The notes under the pieces: generated by a model
Database searches by the model: none
What the model was told of the DNA's origin: nothing
The model's input: only the letters and a program-made list of their open reading frames with translations
Shown: positions 1 through 12,910 of the stretch, piece by piece
Layout: each line of letters starts with the position of its first letter
Position numbering within the stretch: the first letter of the stretch is position 1
Source: Gonatopus flavifemur
Lineage: Eukaryota; Arthropoda; Insecta; Hymenoptera; Dryinidae
Direction of reading: 5' to 3'
Assembly (NCBI GenBank): GCA_018340375.1
Contig: JAFFJZ010000008.1
Location: 62,001-126,000 of the forward strand
DNA: 64,000 nt
Made by a program: the position numbers and the translations under genes

Positions 1-399
1 ACGCGGTATGATTGAGACTTGAAATAACTTGAAGAAACAATGAACGGTAGCATTGTAACAAGTGCAATAAAGTCGGTAGAACGGTCTGGTATCCGTCCCA
101 CAACGATACGCATCTTCTCCCTATTTACTCGGTTCGTTGTATCAATAATGCTCTTTGCTACCACAGCAGTGAATTTCGAATTTTCAAAAGTATGTGGGTG
201 TGTTTTGTTTTCAATCCTTTTGAGAAAAAGCAATTTATGATGGAGAAAATCGGATGTTTTCGCCGAATAGGGTTACATTTCTCAGTACGACAAGTTATAT
301 GAGTTATCTTTGAAATAGTGAGAAAGCTGACATTCAAAAAGAAAGAAATGGTGAGAAAAATTATTTTGAAACCTATGACTCAAGACATAAAACAGGAAG

Positions 400-1500
400 C
401 CGATGGTCTGCCTGTGTAATGCTTGTGTTCGGTCAATTTTTTGTCTTTCCGTTGCATATTTCGTCTTTAATTTTTCGGAACTTTTCCATTGCTATCTCAA
501 ACATCGTATCATCATCCATCTGAATCATCAAGTTCTGGCCTTATCAAGTGACGGTTTTACATGGTGGAGTTTGAGAGAATGCCTCAATAAAAAAAATTGA
601 CCATTGAATCGATTCAAGAATTTATTCAAAGGAAATTTTCATGTTCGTGAATCGATAGTATCAATGGCTGGAGCATTGTCGACCACTGTGCCTTGACATT
701 AACACATTCGCCTGTGCTTGTGCTCAGGTGATTTTCGGTAGCTGTATATTTCCGTCTTTCCGTTGCATGGCTTTCTAGAATTTTTTGGAGGTTCTGCGTG
801 CTGTCTTTATTTGGATTCCTTTGGGATCTTGCTTATGGTATAATCATCAGTCAGAATTGAGGTTCGGCCTCACTACACGAAGAAAAATGCAAGTACAAAT
901 GGACCATAGTAATCTTTGATAGAAAATCTTGGTATATTTCTCGAAATCTGAGAGTTTCCCTTAAATTTGTAATGAAAATATGACGGGTCACATTTTTTTT
1001 TATTTTATTAAAAAAAAACAATGAAAAATCAACAATATTTAACAGAGAATAGAAAAAAATGTCAACTTCTCAAAAGTCGCGCATGAAATTTCACAAAGTG
1101 AATGACAAAATTTCTAAACCTTATTATTCATCTCGTAAGATTTCATGTGCAACTTTTGGAAAGTTCAAATTTTCTTCTATTCTTTGTCAAGTATTGATAA
1201 TTTTCCATTGTTTCTCACATGAAATTCAAGAAAAATGTGAAAGATTTCATCTGTATCACCAATTTAAGAAAAACTCTCAGATTTTAAGGAATATACTGAG
1301 ATTTTCTATCAAAGATTATGAGGCTCTCAACTTAAATTTTTCTCTGTACAAGTGGTGGTTTGACGTGGTGGAGTTTGAGAGAATGTCTGAAACGATTCAA
1401 GTATTTGTTCAAGGGAAATTTCGATGTTCGTGAATTTATAGTATCAATGGCTGGAGCATTGTCGACTAATGTGCATTTACATTAACACATTTGTGTTTTA
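400..1500. repeat. Tandem duplication (~310-330 bp unit), second copy interrupted by a TIR element
   Basis: The stretch around 403-490 (sharing TCTTTCCGTTGCAT) recurs at about 708-790. The stretch 555-720 (sharing GGTGGAGTTTGAGAGAATG and TATCAATGGCTGGAGCATTG) recurs at 1357-1495. Removing the 473-bp inverted-repeat element at 876-1348 restores a simple head-to-tail duplication of about 310-330 bp. The two copies are clearly diverged. No gene is seen inside the unit. Confidence 0.7.
876..1348. mobile_element. Non-autonomous TIR element (foldback type) inserted in the tandem repeat
   Basis: Ends are CACGAAGAAAAAT and, reverse-complemented from the right, ACAGAGAAAAATTT. Behind them the arms pair over about 90 bp (876-970 with 1260-1348), sharing ATCTTTGATAGAAAATCT and AATCTGAGAGTTT. 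The 290-bp centre has no recognisable coding sequence. The end resembles the CACGGAGAAAAA / CACTGAGAAAAA ends of other elements in the window, so it may belong to that group. Confidence 0.6.
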
Positions 1501-3040
1501 AAATGATAACAAATGTGAAAAATGGGGGTCCGAGTAGAAACCACTGTTGGCGGTCCGAGTTGGACCACAGCATCGCTTTTAGTTTTCAACGGAATATCTC
1601 AAAACTTACAAAATCATTCAACTAGAATGGATGTATCCTCAGACAGAGTGATCAACATTGATGTGCAAATATTCACTACCTTACACAAATAGATTATGAA
1701 AAACACAGTTTTTACGGATTTTTTGGAGATACAAAATTTTTCGGAACAATTCTGAGAATACAATGCTGTCTATAAAAGTGTTGGATACAAAATGATATCC
1801 ATCAACCTATTGATAAATCATCAGTCTCAAATGATTTATGTAGAGATACATCAGGTGAGCTGATTGAGTCTAAAGTCAGTTAGAACACTTTTCCCTTCTA
1901 CTCATTAGTAGATTAAGTTACGATGCTTGATTCTAATTTCCCACGCGACATCGAAAATTATGTGCTCACTTCAGAAATTTTCACCCTTCATTGAAATTTC
2001 TCAAATCCTCATGTTTTTAGATTTGCATAATTAATAATGATGCTTTCAATATTGGCATTGTTAGGAGAGAGAATGAGGAAGTATGTTATCCACGCAAGGA
2101 ACGAATATCACATCGATTCCATTATAATGGAATATCATATCAAGATAAATATACACCACGACATCATTACATCCTTGGAGTTGGATTTTTAATGATTCTC
2201 GTGGGCAATGTACTTCTCTCATGCTCATAGAATTTTCAGAACGTAATTATCTTGAGCGTAGAACTTTCAACTGTATCCATGATCCTCAGGGATTTTCAAC
2301 TAATGGCCATATGCGACATCATTTCTTTCTTCCAATACAAGGTGATTTCAAAACATTCACTTGCAAGAGCTCCTGGGAATTCAGCACAAGTCCGAACAAA
2401 GCTTATCACCTAGTTTATGTTTATCGTTTCAAAACTTCATGGATTAAATGATTCCTGAGGGAAATATCTGGTGGTAGTGAAAATGGATTGGTTTTGATTG
2501 TAAGATAATTGCTTTCCGTCAATTTTTAGATGGAGAATATGATCGGAGTCTATTGAGCTTTCATGATAATGACGCCATGATTAATGTGCGTGGAATACAG
2601 ATTTTGAATTCTTCGACCCCAAAATGATGCCGTCAAATGTTGTTTAGGAATATGTTTGAAACAGAATGGATAATGAATTGAGACAATAAATGTTCTCATA
2701 AGCGTTTCCAGAAAATTCAACAGTGCATGAGTACAAGTTCCAGCTCATGTGACTGAATTGGTTTTTTTTCAAACCAATCGTCTTTCCCGATGTGGTTTTG
2801 ACTCGAGCGTGGCCAAAGTCCAACTATTATGGTTTCGATGTCCAAAATTCCACCCTTCGGAACCTGTTAATGATTTCCCTTCAAATTTCCGAACGAAAAG
2901 TTTTTTTTTCATCCTGATTACAACGCACAGTTGGATAAAATTATCAAATATTCCATGAATGTGAAAAAGTGAAAAGCTGAAATTAAGCTGACCACTTTTC
3001 AGATAGTCAATACAGTCAAAGTTTTGCCGGTAGAAAATTC
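1501..3040. other. No gene recognised
   Basis: Unique-looking AT-rich DNA. A short repeated GGTCCGAGT word lies at about 1526-1560. Open frames here are short and show no domain I recognise. Confidence 0.5.
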
Positions 3041-3537
3041 CCACTGAAAATCACTCAAATTCTCAGAGATTTTCAGAGGTGTTTATAGTCTTTCGAACTC
3101 TAGGAGAAATGAATCGTATAAGAACATATAAAAATGGCATGTAATTCATCTATTATCCTCATATGGTAATATATGATCCGTACATAATCCATATTTGATC
3201 TTTGTATGGTTCATATATGATCCATGCCGAATTCATATGTAATCAATATATGACACATGAATATTTGTTCACATATGTAAAAAATTCTGTCATGTGGAAT
3301 ATTCTTCATACGTGAATTATATATCGATGATACATGAATCACATATGGTCATATATGGATTACATATGGATTATATATGGTTTGTATATGATTCCACACG
3401 TTTCCATGTACGGATCATATATAGATTGAATATGAGTCATATATGTCTGATTTCTACTAGGGAGAGCTTTGGTGATTTTCAGAACAATTCAGAGCTTTCC
3501 AGAAATATTCATAGATATTCAAAAAAATTTTCAGTGG
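3041..3537. mobile_element. Outer 11-bp-periodic TIR element, host of a nested element
   Basis: The ends CCACTGAAAATC (left) and CCACTGAAAATT (reverse-complemented right) form the terminal repeat. The flanking arms (3041-3099 and 3461-3537) carry TTTTCAGA/TTCAGAG-like words every 11 bp, for example successive 11-mers after 3473. The 3100-3460 element sits between the two arms. No coding potential is seen. Confidence 0.55.
3100..3460. mobile_element. CATATATG 11-bp-periodic element (copy 1)
   Basis: Terminal repeats are CTAGGAGAAATGAATC (left) and CTAGTAGAAATCAGAC (reverse-complemented right). The interior is almost entirely degenerate copies of an 11-bp unit close to CATATATGATC, in phase for tens of units with a few slips near 3260-3300. 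Two further copies lie at 23801 and 26471. Length 361 bp, no ORF. It is inserted in another periodic element, which shows recent mobility relative to its host. Confidence 0.65.
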
Positions 3538-3552
3538 AAACACGTGTCCGAT

Positions 3553-3720
3553 AAGTAGGAGTGCACAAGACTATGATATTGGTATCGATATTGTCTCCAC
3601 ATCACGAGACAATGGCGAGACTACTGTTGTACTTGTAATCGAGACGATACTGATATCAAAGCTTCGATACGTGAGGATATTGTTGATACTGAGGGCCCGT
3701 ACGACATTTCGAATTGCAAA
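3553..3720. repeat. TATCGATA-rich relic with TAGGAGTGYRC-type end
   Basis: Begins TAGGAGTGCACAAG and carries repeated GATATTG / TATCGATA / GAGAC words. The start resembles the TAGGAGTGTGCGAG end of the hAT-like element at 34.9-39.65 kb. It may be a truncated relative; no second end was found. Confidence 0.3.
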
Positions 3721-4139
3721 TACCAACCAAACACGTGAGTATGGAACTATTATCATATTTCAGATATGTATCACATACCAAGTATATATTCAATATATGC
3801 AAATGACCGCCTCAGATGTATGATCATTATAATATTACGAACACGTAAATTACGTAATGAGAAATATGTCCGGAGAAAAAACTTCTCGACTTCATTCCCC
3901 CTTTGGAATCGATCCTTGGACTTTCTCATCACCGATCATGCTCACTTACCTCTGAGTATACTCTGGGAGAGGATATACTCTGATTATATATACCTGGTTA
4001 CAAGAATCCATCGATTCTCGCCGAATCTCATTGAACCTCGGACAATATTCTGATTGAACATCATCTGGCGATTTATCAATGAGATCTCGTGTAGACATTT
4101 ACGACCGGATTGACGTTGTTCCGACGTCGAGTGCCGTGC

Positions 4140-4280
4140 TCCGACCGTCGCACAATGGGCCGAAATGCCAAAAATGTCATCAAATTCATTCGGAACCCAG
4201 TACCCGGGGGTTTTTGGGGTCGCTGATTACGAATCCGTTGTCAAGAATTCAAAATTCAAAATGGCAGATCCAATATCAAT
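4140..4280 (-). repeat. Dispersed repeat with GCCATTTTGAATTT / GATTCGTAATCAGCGACCCC motif
   Basis: On the minus strand this reads GCCATTTTGAATTTTGAATT, then GGATTCGTAATCAGCGACCC and CCCCCGGGTAC. A diverged version of the same order of motifs (GCCATCTTGAATTCG, GACGTCAGATGCGAATTC, CACCCTCGAAAA) occurs twice in tandem at 29.88-30.1 kb. Motif order and spacing argue for a shared repeat, type unknown. Confidence 0.5.
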
Positions 4281-4391
4281 CTTATTTGGCCCAAAGATGT
4301 TTCGTCTGTAATTAATAAGTCTTTTTTGGCACAAACAAACTCTTCTCCCAGTGTATTCTCAATCTAACAATCCTGTTGAGAATGCACTGAG

Positions 4392-4629
4392 CAGAAAAAA
4401 GTTGTAAAATTTAGGTCTCGCGAAGTCAATATTTGGATGATTTCGAAAATAGTTCGAGCTATCACAATTTAAGTTGATTTCACAACAGTGAATGTGAGAT
4501 ATACCACAACTGATGTAAATTTTACATCCCTAGCTGTAAAATCAATTCAAATTGTGGTAGCTTGGATCATTTTTTGAAATCGTCCAAATATTGACTTGAC
4601 AAGATGTAAATTTTACAAGTTTTTTTCTG
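4392..4629. mobile_element. Foldback (hairpin) MITE
   Basis: Near-perfect inverted arms of about 100 bp start CAGAAAAAAGTTGTAAAATT (left) and CAGAAAAAAACTTGTAAAAT (right, reverse-complemented), sharing AGTCAATATTTGGA. Total 238 bp, short loop, no ORF. One RNA strand would fold into a long hairpin. Confidence 0.75.
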
Positions 4630-4868
4630 GGTGTGTCTTTCAAAATCTTATAATTATCAAATGCCCAACTATCTCCACTCATTATCAATGACTATGCATT
4701 CGTTATCCCTTTAGTGCTGCAATCCATCGACAATAAAGGGAAACATAACCCTCCACCCAGTCTAATTTCAACCTGTTGCAGGAGTAAAGGGTTATAAGAA
4801 TCACCCAGATCAAAAAGTAATACCTGATTTGACTTTAATTTGACGTGTATTACAGAGTAAATCGGTGT

Positions 4869-5211
4869 TCCCGGGGGAAAAAATGAGATCCCATCAGATC
4901 TGAGTAAATCCAACTTTCGGCTTACAAAATTAGATTTACATCTATTCAGATCTCAATGAATCTGACTAGATCTTGACAGATGTGGTTAGATTTGTGTAGA
5001 TCCCGTTAGATCTGAATTGGAGATCACATGTAATCTTGATGAACAATTGATTGTCCAATTACCAAAACTTTTGTGATATTTTCCCATGTATGAATTCAAA
5101 TTTGAACATGTGTGTTTGCAAATACAAGCGAAAATTGAGATTCTTCGAGTCCTAATGGATCTGTTCAGATCTGGCCAAGAATCAGATCTGGTCAGATTAT
5201 TTTTACCCAGG
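4869..5211. mobile_element. AGATCT 10-bp-periodic element (copy 1)
   Basis: Ends are CCCGGGGGAAAAAA (left) and CTGGGTAAAAAT (right, reverse-complemented). A run of AGATCTNNNN-like units at exact 10-bp spacing covers about 4931-5020, with a second short run near 5158-5195. The middle (CAATTGATTG, TTTTCCCATG, GAATTCAAATTTGAACATG) aligns with copy 2 at 12911-13263. No ORF of note. Confidence 0.75.
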
Positions 5212-5306
5212 TTCAAAAAAGATGGCACCAATATTTAATTTCTTCGATTCGGGTGGTTTTGATGGAATTCTTAACGTCTGTCGGCTATGAACCAATCGTT
5301 TCATGT

Positions 5307-5335
5307 CATTATATATATATATATATATATATATG
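5307..5335. repeat. AT dinucleotide microsatellite
   Basis: About 28 bp of uninterrupted AT repeats. Confidence 0.95.
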
Positions 5336-5527
5336 TCATCTCTCATGCTATGTAATGTACTTCGTGTATTTCAATTTCTGCCTATCTTCATACATTTGAA
5401 AAGTTTTATTGTTATGAAATCCATATAACCATAAGAACACAAATATTACTCCTCATAGCTCGCAACGATTCAGTTTCGATTTGTTATTTTCTGAAATCTC
5501 GATCATATCTGGGAAGATTGTAGCAAT

Positions 5528-5830
5528 TACCCGAGAAGAAAAGATTAGATCTAATGAGATCTATGTGGATCTGTTGAGGTATATTTTGGTCTCTCCATAT
5601 CTGAATTTTGTCGAAGAATCTTTATGAATCTCTTGATATCTCCTTAGATCTGAAGATTTGAATGTTGGGGAAATAAAACAATGTATGTAGATCCAAAGAA
5701 ATCTCTGGAGATATCTGTAGATCTTCATAGATCTTTTAGATCTCTCCCAGAATTGAAATCTGCAGATCTTGGTAGATATCAAGAGATTTGTACATTTGAA
5801 GAGATTACATCTCATCTTTTTTCTCGGGTA
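5528..5830. mobile_element. AGATCT 10-bp-periodic element (copy 3), TA-flanked
   Basis: TIR TACCCGAGAAGAAAAGAT on the left against TACCCGAGAAAAAAGATG on the right (reverse-complemented). Both ends begin with TA, consistent with a TA target-site duplication. The body holds runs of ATCT-containing decamers, for example from 5540 to 5575, 5610-5655 and 5690-5745. 303 bp. The middle differs from copies 1 and 2, so it is a sister type rather than a close copy. Confidence 0.7.
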
Positions 5831-7353
5831 GGACCTATACGTCATTTTCCACTGATATTTGTTTAAAATCTCAATTGGACATCGGCACGGTGTTATCAGG
5901 TCTTATATCATTTCGATACTTATATTATATTCATTGAGTATTGAAATAATGAATTCAACACGCATGGGTCCAATCGGTGCATTCCATGAAGAGGTATCGG
6001 GAGCCAAAAACATCTACATAGACAAAGAGATGAATGAACACATTCTTAAGGACCACATTTGTTCGATGGTCTGAAGCATTTTGAAAACACAGAATACAAT
6101 GAAAGAACTGTTTTGTTATACCAACGAAAACATTCTGTTATTATACGCCCAACCGAAATGTTTTGTTGACATAACTAAAAATTTGGTAGGTCTCACCAAA
6201 ATTCAGCTGCGTTAAGCAAACGATCTTATCAAATCACGTCTGATTCCCTAAACTAAAAATGATTTAGTAGGATTTTTTTGGTTCACACAAGCAAATTTTG
6301 GTTTGAGCCACTAAACCTTCAGTTATTACAACAAAAAATTTTGGTTGGGGATATATCAACCAAATCTTTCTTCTTGAGGTACCCTCTTTGTGATAATAAA
6401 TTCCTTACGCCATCACAGTACATCCGTTCCCTTCATATATGAGGAAAATGGGAATGGAATGATAAGATATGCGATTGAATCTGCATGATGAAAAGTTTGA
6501 TGTCATGTGTGTGTGTGCTCTATATTTGATGTGTATACTTTCAAAATTGGGGGATTAGATGAATTCGAATCATCTCCTTTTTTAATAAACATCCGATGTT
6601 TTAGAATGCGATGCGAATAAAGAATTTTAAACTACAATATTTATTCTATAGTTGAGGAAACTTTTATTTGAGCATGAAATACCCTACATTGTAGAATAGA
6701 CGTCCAAATCAATATAAATAATGTAAATATTTCTTGCATTCAGAATAAAATATTTCCATGAACATCAAATGAATAAATAAATAAATATTCAAAACGATGA
6801 ATATTGTTTCCTATCGAAGGAATGATTTTATAGAATATACAAAGAGATTTTCTAATTCTTCAGAGAACTTATTGATAAGAATGAATCTTCCTTCAAATCA
6901 ATGAACTTCATCTTCATTGGATGAATTATATTTTACAAAATTTCAAGAATAAAAAAAATAAGCGGGAGTCAGAGCATTCGCGCAAAGATGGAGCCGAGCT
7001 TCCTAGTTCCTGTGTGATCTGTAATTTATTTTCAACAATTAGATTATTCGATCAGATGATCAATATGATCAAGAAGTTCGAAGAAACTATTCTTCTCTCT
7101 GATGAAGTCACATCCATTGATGATGTTCAATGCCGTAATCTGAAAGCAATATTCATTAGGACGGAACATCACTCAATATAGGTTCACGGTGAATTAGTCT
7201 TTCATATACAAACTTTACTGCAGAAAGATAGCTTGTGAGAAAGTATTGCCACCTTCTGAAAAATAATCGCAATTCGTCCGAGTGAATTGAATATATTCTT
7301 ATTTCAGAAACATATTTGTTTGTTTCAATGAATTCATAAATTCGATCAATCTA
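5831..7353. other. No gene recognised; possible decayed repeat at 6060-6370
   Basis: 6060-6370 carries recurring AACATTCTGTT / CCAACCGAAATG / TTTTGGTTGG words in both orientations and may be another decayed inverted-repeat element. An ATAAATAAAT run is at about 6770. No coding evidence. Confidence 0.45.
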
Positions 7354-8520
7354 CCAGTTGTACCGGTATGAAGTGAGCGTTAAGATACAAATGTGTCGAT
7401 AGGGAACATTCGTTGTGAACGAGCCTGAACTTTTGTTCTGTTTGGTTGGTATGACATTTGTCAAACATATTTCATTACGCATCAAGTCATTGAACAAACA
7501 ACACCATATTGTCCCGTCGTGTTAAAAATATCGAATTTTGTACCAGAAAGTGATGATTTGCGGAAAGCATTAATTTTTTGTTCCCATTTGAAGAAAAGTG
7601 CAGCAAGAGCCGCATCGAATGCTTGTCGCGGCATATGGTGATCATGCTCTATCAGAAGCAACATGCAAAAGATGGTTTCAACGCTTCAGAGATAATGATT
7701 TTGATGTGAGGAATGAAGAACGTGGAAGACCACCAAAAAAGTTTGAAGACGCCGAACTGCGAGCAATATTGGATGAAGATGATACTTTGAGTCAAAAGCA
7801 GCAAAATGGCAGCAATGTCAAAAGTTGCACAACAAATAATTTCAAACAAAGTTTTGCATCGAATTGTTATTGGCGATGAAGAATGGATTTATTTTAAGAA
7901 TCCTAAACGGAGAAAATCATGGGTTAATCCGGGACAACCCCCAACATCGACGCAAAACCAGATCGATTTCGCAAGAAGGCAATGCTCTGTGTTTGGTGGG
8001 ACCAAAAAGGTGTGGTGTATCATGAGTTTCCAAAACCTGGTGAAACTGTTAATACTAATCGCCACAAACAAAAAGTGATCAATTCAACCATTCATTGATC
8101 GAAAAACGACCAGAATGGGGTAGAAGACACGGCAAAGTAATTTTATTACACGACAATGCACCTGCACACAAAGCGAAACCGGTTCAGGATAAAATCAAAG
8201 CACTTAGCTGGGAGCTGCTACCCCACCCGCCGTATTCACCAGACTTGGCCCCTTCCAACTACCATTTGTTTTCATCGATGAAACACGCATCGGCTGAGTA
8301 GCACTTCGATTCCTACGAAGAAGTCGGAAATTGGGTGTCTCATTGGTTTGCTTCAAAAGATGAACATTTCTATTGGCGTGGTATCCACAAATTGCCAGGA
8401 AGTTTGTCAAAATGCGTAGAAAGCAATGGTCAATACTTTGAATACATTTTTTTACTTTCCCAATCACAATTAGTGTTTCATTTTCACAAAAAAACGCTCA
8501 TTTCATACCGGTGCACTTGG
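7354..8520 (+). mobile_element. mariner element, internally deleted and inactive
   Basis: The terminal inverted repeats are CCAGTTGTACCGGTATGAAG at the left and CCAAGTGCACCGGTATGAAA at the right (reverse-complemented), about 28 bp with few mismatches. TA dinucleotides flank both ends (7352-7353 and 8521-8522), the Tc1/mariner target-site signature. The 1167-bp length is about 100-150 bp under a typical full-length mariner, which fits the missing segment between the DNA-binding and catalytic domains. It encodes the broken transposase annotated separately and lies on the plus strand. Confidence 0.93.
7533..8460 (+). pseudogene. mariner transposase pseudogene
   Basis: Relic of a DD34D-type mariner transposase, which in intact form cuts and pastes its element through a helix-turn-helix DNA-binding domain and an RNase H-like catalytic core. 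The N-terminal part reads FVPESDDLRKAL, then the helix-turn-helix region with SEATCKRWFQRF and GRPPKKFED in a second frame (7598-7800). A deletion removes the inter-domain part. IGDEEWIYF (first Asp, 7875-7877) follows in another frame. HDNAPAH (second Asp, 8152-8154) is in a third frame. Thirty-four residues later the expected aspartate is Asn (LAPSNYHLF, codon 8257-8259). A TAG at 8299-8301 precedes HFDSYEEV, and the C-terminal FASKDEHFYWRGIHKLPG follows. Frameshifts, stop and the lost catalytic residue make it inactive. Confidence 0.93.
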
Positions 8521-11500
8521 TATGCACTTTATGGACTCGATGAAACCTTCATTTGCAGAAAGCACTGGAGTTTTGCAGAATGTATCAAATTTTGATTTCA
8601 TCAAACGTAGTATTGACAAGAATAATAGGGTTGGCAGTTTATTGACTGGAATCCTTCTCCAACCACAAATGAGAATTTTTTAATGAGGTAATTCATTAGA
8701 TGTTGCTGGAGTTTGAATCATGCATTGAAACTAATTAACAACTGAATAACATAACTTTCAACTATTAAAGCCCAAAAATCTTGTGGTACATTATTTGAAC
8801 GATGTTTCCAGTGGCAAAGAGTTGATTTGAAAACGATGATTTATCAGATTTCGTGAGTTTTAATTTTCGTTTTGTTTCTATAAAGGATTCAAAATTCGAG
8901 AACATATTTATTAGCATGAACGAAATAGCTTCATTTCAGGCTCGTAAAATAATTATGGGATCATCTGTAAATTACATCACGGTCTTACTCATTTCGTTCT
9001 CCATCGCATCAACTCCACATGTAAGGGGTGAGATAAAGAAGAAAATGAAGATAAACGTGACTCAATTTGTGGGCATTCCTCATGGTGTTGAAAATACATT
9101 TGTCCAACGCAATGAATTGGGAATCAATGGGATATATTTTATTAATCCTAATGGTATTCACTTCTTCTGTTGTTTTGAATGTAATAATGTTTCAAAATGA
9201 ATTGAATGATCATCATTTCAAATGATCCAATAATTTCAAGATATTCAATATAACCATACTATAAATTTTGACCAATCGAGTATCTCATTATGCGTGAGCA
9301 AAATGTATCCATTGGAAAGAATGGTTATTTGATTTGAATTCCCAAATCATGGCTTTCAATACTTCATTTTATTCATTTCAAAACTATCCAAACTATCATT
9401 GTTGATATGAGATTTGTTCTATAGAATAGCTTTTATTCAGAGAAATTGCTCTGAAGTTTGAACTGAAAGGGTATCTCATTGTGATCATAAAGTCAGTGTT
9501 CTGTCAAAAGAATAGAACTCTTGGAATTAAAATTCACAACTATTGAGTATATGATTTGATTTTATTGTCTGAAAAAACCACTTGTATTGGAATGGATGGA
9601 ATTATTATACTCTAAACTGTACCGGTTTATGACTAACAGTATTTTTGATTCTATAACTTTATGTTCTTGAATATAATAATTACTTTTTAAATGTTTGAAC
9701 TCGCGTTGTTTTGTCATGATGGAAAGAGTCCATCCTTTGTAAGCGATGTCTATTCATGTTATGGGACATATTTTCATTTGAAGGCAATAATTATTCTGGT
9801 GGAGAAAAAATTATCACGTCAAATACTTGATTGTGAAGAATTTCAAACAACAAGTATAATCACGCTTGTTTTCTATACGAAACTTCACGTTATAACATTG
9901 AAGTTGTATTTCATTGATTTTCACTTTGAAATTCATCACATGAGAGTTAAAAATTGGATGAAAGATGATATTAACATAAATAAATTAGTTATTCAGTCAA
10001 TATAGTGCGTTTTTTATTTCAGCAAATAGATTTAAATGAGCTGATTTGATAGTATGAATGAAACGACTTTTTATGGTTATGAAATTATTATAGAGTCAAG
10101 AAGACAATTCATTCAATCCAATGAAATGGGAATGAATGAAATTCATTTCATCAATTGAAAAATTTTTTTTCTCAGTGTACACATTAATGTATATTGCCGT
10201 AACTGGAATTTCCTTCAGACGTAATTGAAGTTCCAATGAATTCGTCCGTTGCGTTAATAACTTTCGTTCTCATAACATATAATTGGAATTTTTCAATTAC
10301 ATGAATAACTTTTGCTTTCATTATAATGTATAAATATAATTGGAGGTTCAATCAGAAATTTTGACGAACATTCTGTGGGAAATCACTGGAATTGTTTCAA
10401 AATTTACAGTCAAATATTTGCATTTCCGAACAATCTTGAAATTCATAAATCCATAAGTTTTCCACCATATTGGTCTTCTTGGAAGCTTATAAATATTCTT
10501 TACAATGTAGGAATTTAGTAGTTTCCATCATTTGCAATAGCGAGAAACTAGCCGAATGACTCAATACTTGCTAGGCGTTTGTGGGTATTTAGTTTTCTGC
10601 CAACACACTCTGTGGATAACTGAAACATTATCACTAGGGTTGAAGTATCAGGATGCACAGAAAGAAACGTTGTCTCGATTTCACATCCATTCTCTCATGT
10701 ACAACGAAAACAATATTTTCCTTGTTCCGAATAAACTTTTTTCGAATTAGGAGAATATTGTTCCAGTTGAAGAGAAATTTACAACCTACATTATACATTA
10801 TACAACTTCTTGAATTTAATGTTCTCATATTACATTTAATAAAGTTCTTGAACGCAATATGAATTTTGACATTTTAGAATTTCTTATTAAAACATAAGAC
10901 AATAATTATTGAACGCACAAATATCTTATTAAAATTAAGAAGAAAATCCTTGAAATTGATAATCATATTATTGAAATTGATATCATATCATGAGATTGAA
11001 TAGATTGTGTTATGTAAGAAGTTTTATAATATGTTTATGGAACTTGAGACATTTTTTTACAGTGTAACTGAAACAATATTTCCTCGATTCAAAGCAAATG
11101 TATTTGTAACAACGAGAATATGTGTTTTTGAAGTTTGAATCGTTTATTGAAACGAATTGGTAATCGAATAACGAAATAATCAGCTATCAAAGTCAACAGT
11201 TTTTGCGGTACATTCTTTCAACTATATTCTCGGTTCCAAGGAGTGAATTCGGGAACATGAACACCGATGATTCATTAGATTTTGTGAGTCTGAATTCTCA
11301 GTTCGTCTCTATAAACGATTCAAACTTCAAGAACATGAAAATATTGTGTCTGTTATGCATGAGACAATGGATGTGGAATCAAGACAACTTTTTTTCTGTG
11401 TGCGTATTTATTCGGGTTATAATTCGTAGGAATTGTTGAGTAAATATGCTCCGACAGGAAAATTAAGCAACAGTTCACGCATCCTTGTAGATCATCTTTT

Positions 11501-12549
11501 TAAGTTCAAAAACCAGACGTAGATTTCAAATTTTTTGGCCTGTGTTATCAATTTATCACTCATCCTAATTACACAAATCGCGAATGCAAATGGAGTATTA
11601 ATCGAGAACTTACATGTTCGCATCACACTTGTTTCAAATCAAATTTGATCACGAAATCAATATTTTCTCTCAATTTTTGAGGAATCTGTTGATGCGTGAT
11701 GAGGAACAATTTGGTTTGAAAAAGGGAGGAAATATTCCCGAGAAAAAATGAAGCACTTAAACCGACAAATATATTCCATTATTGAATAAACGCGGAATCT
11801 AACATTTCATTAACATGATAAAAGTCGTCGTATATCATTAGCTTATGCATGACCGAATGTCGAAAACCAAGAAACTGGAAACCGTGATAGAAATAATATT
11901 GAAATGCTTATGTATACGTTGAAATAAATCCCACAAATATACCATGTATCATCAGTCGTTTTGTATTTACACACGAATTCGAAAATTTTGAAAAGTTTAG
12001 ATGCTTATGAAAGAGAATTTTCTCGCACAATAGGCTCATCCTTTTTCTTCCAACCTTTTCAACGAACGCTGATTACCATAAAAGGACGCCTGTGAATTAT
12101 TTTCACATAGTCTTATGCAGATTTTTCTTCACTTTGTGGATTCAGATGGAAGAATCAACGATTCTCTTTCCATTCTTTGTTTACACAGGACAGGTTCCAA
12201 ACAGTATGACACGAATTTGGTTTAATTGGACCCCTTGTCTCCAAACCATAAATTTACTATTGACTGTAACAGATACCTACATGTTCAGTTGGTCGAGATA
12301 CTGACTTCTGTTATTGTATTGAATGGTACCAATTAGTTAGCAGTGTTATAGATTTTAAAGTTGAGTATGAAGTACAAGATAATGAGAAAAAAAAACATTC
12401 CCACAAACGTAGGGAAATTGGATGAGAATCATGTAAAACGAGATAAAAGGAAATAGTTTGGGAAAAGCGAATTATCGTCCGATTTTTCCATGGAGAAATA
12501 TCTGTCGCTCATACTATCTGAATTGAAAACAGTGGTATTTCATTGATTG
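8521..12549. other. No gene recognised; diverged repeats
   Basis: Very AT-rich. The block 8770-8955 and the block 11185-11345 are diverged copies (shared GCGGTACATT/TGGTACATT, then GTTTTGTTTCTATAAAGGATTCAAA versus a similar string, then GAACAT). A 33-bp block at 10180-10212 (GTATATTGCCGTAACTGGAA) recurs at 44551-44583. An isolated TTTCTCAGTGTAC element-type end lies at about 10168. Short ORFs here have no recognisable domain. Confidence 0.5.
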
Positions 12550-12726
12550 CAGTGGGAAGTCGACTACTGAAAATCAGTGCACACACAATGCACAGTCAGT
12601 GTATATCAGCTGATTTTCACAATGAATCTCACTGATTCATTTAGTCACGAACACTTCCAACTGCATAACCAGTGAACATTCGCTGATATTTTGACTGATT
12701 TCATTCAGTGGTCCACTTTTACCTGC
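12550..12726. mobile_element. CAGTG/CACTG periodic short TIR element
   Basis: Left end GCAGTGGGAAGTCGACTACT and right end GCAGGTAAAAGTGGACCACT (reverse-complemented) form the TIR. Inside, CAGTG / CACTG / AGTCA words recur at multiples of 11 bp (for example 12575, 12597, 12630, 12641). 177 bp, no ORF. Confidence 0.5.
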
Positions 12727-12910
12727 AGAAATAGTGTCATTTCACTGATTCGAATTTGAAGAGCAGGACTTGATAAGAAGTGACAATTACAAACAAGAAA
12801 AAACATGAGGAGGTAAATGTACATATTGGCTGATGAGAAGGTTAACAACAGTGATATACAAATTTCAGTTCCATAGTTAATTTCCGTATTTTCCTAAAGA
12901 TTGTAATATA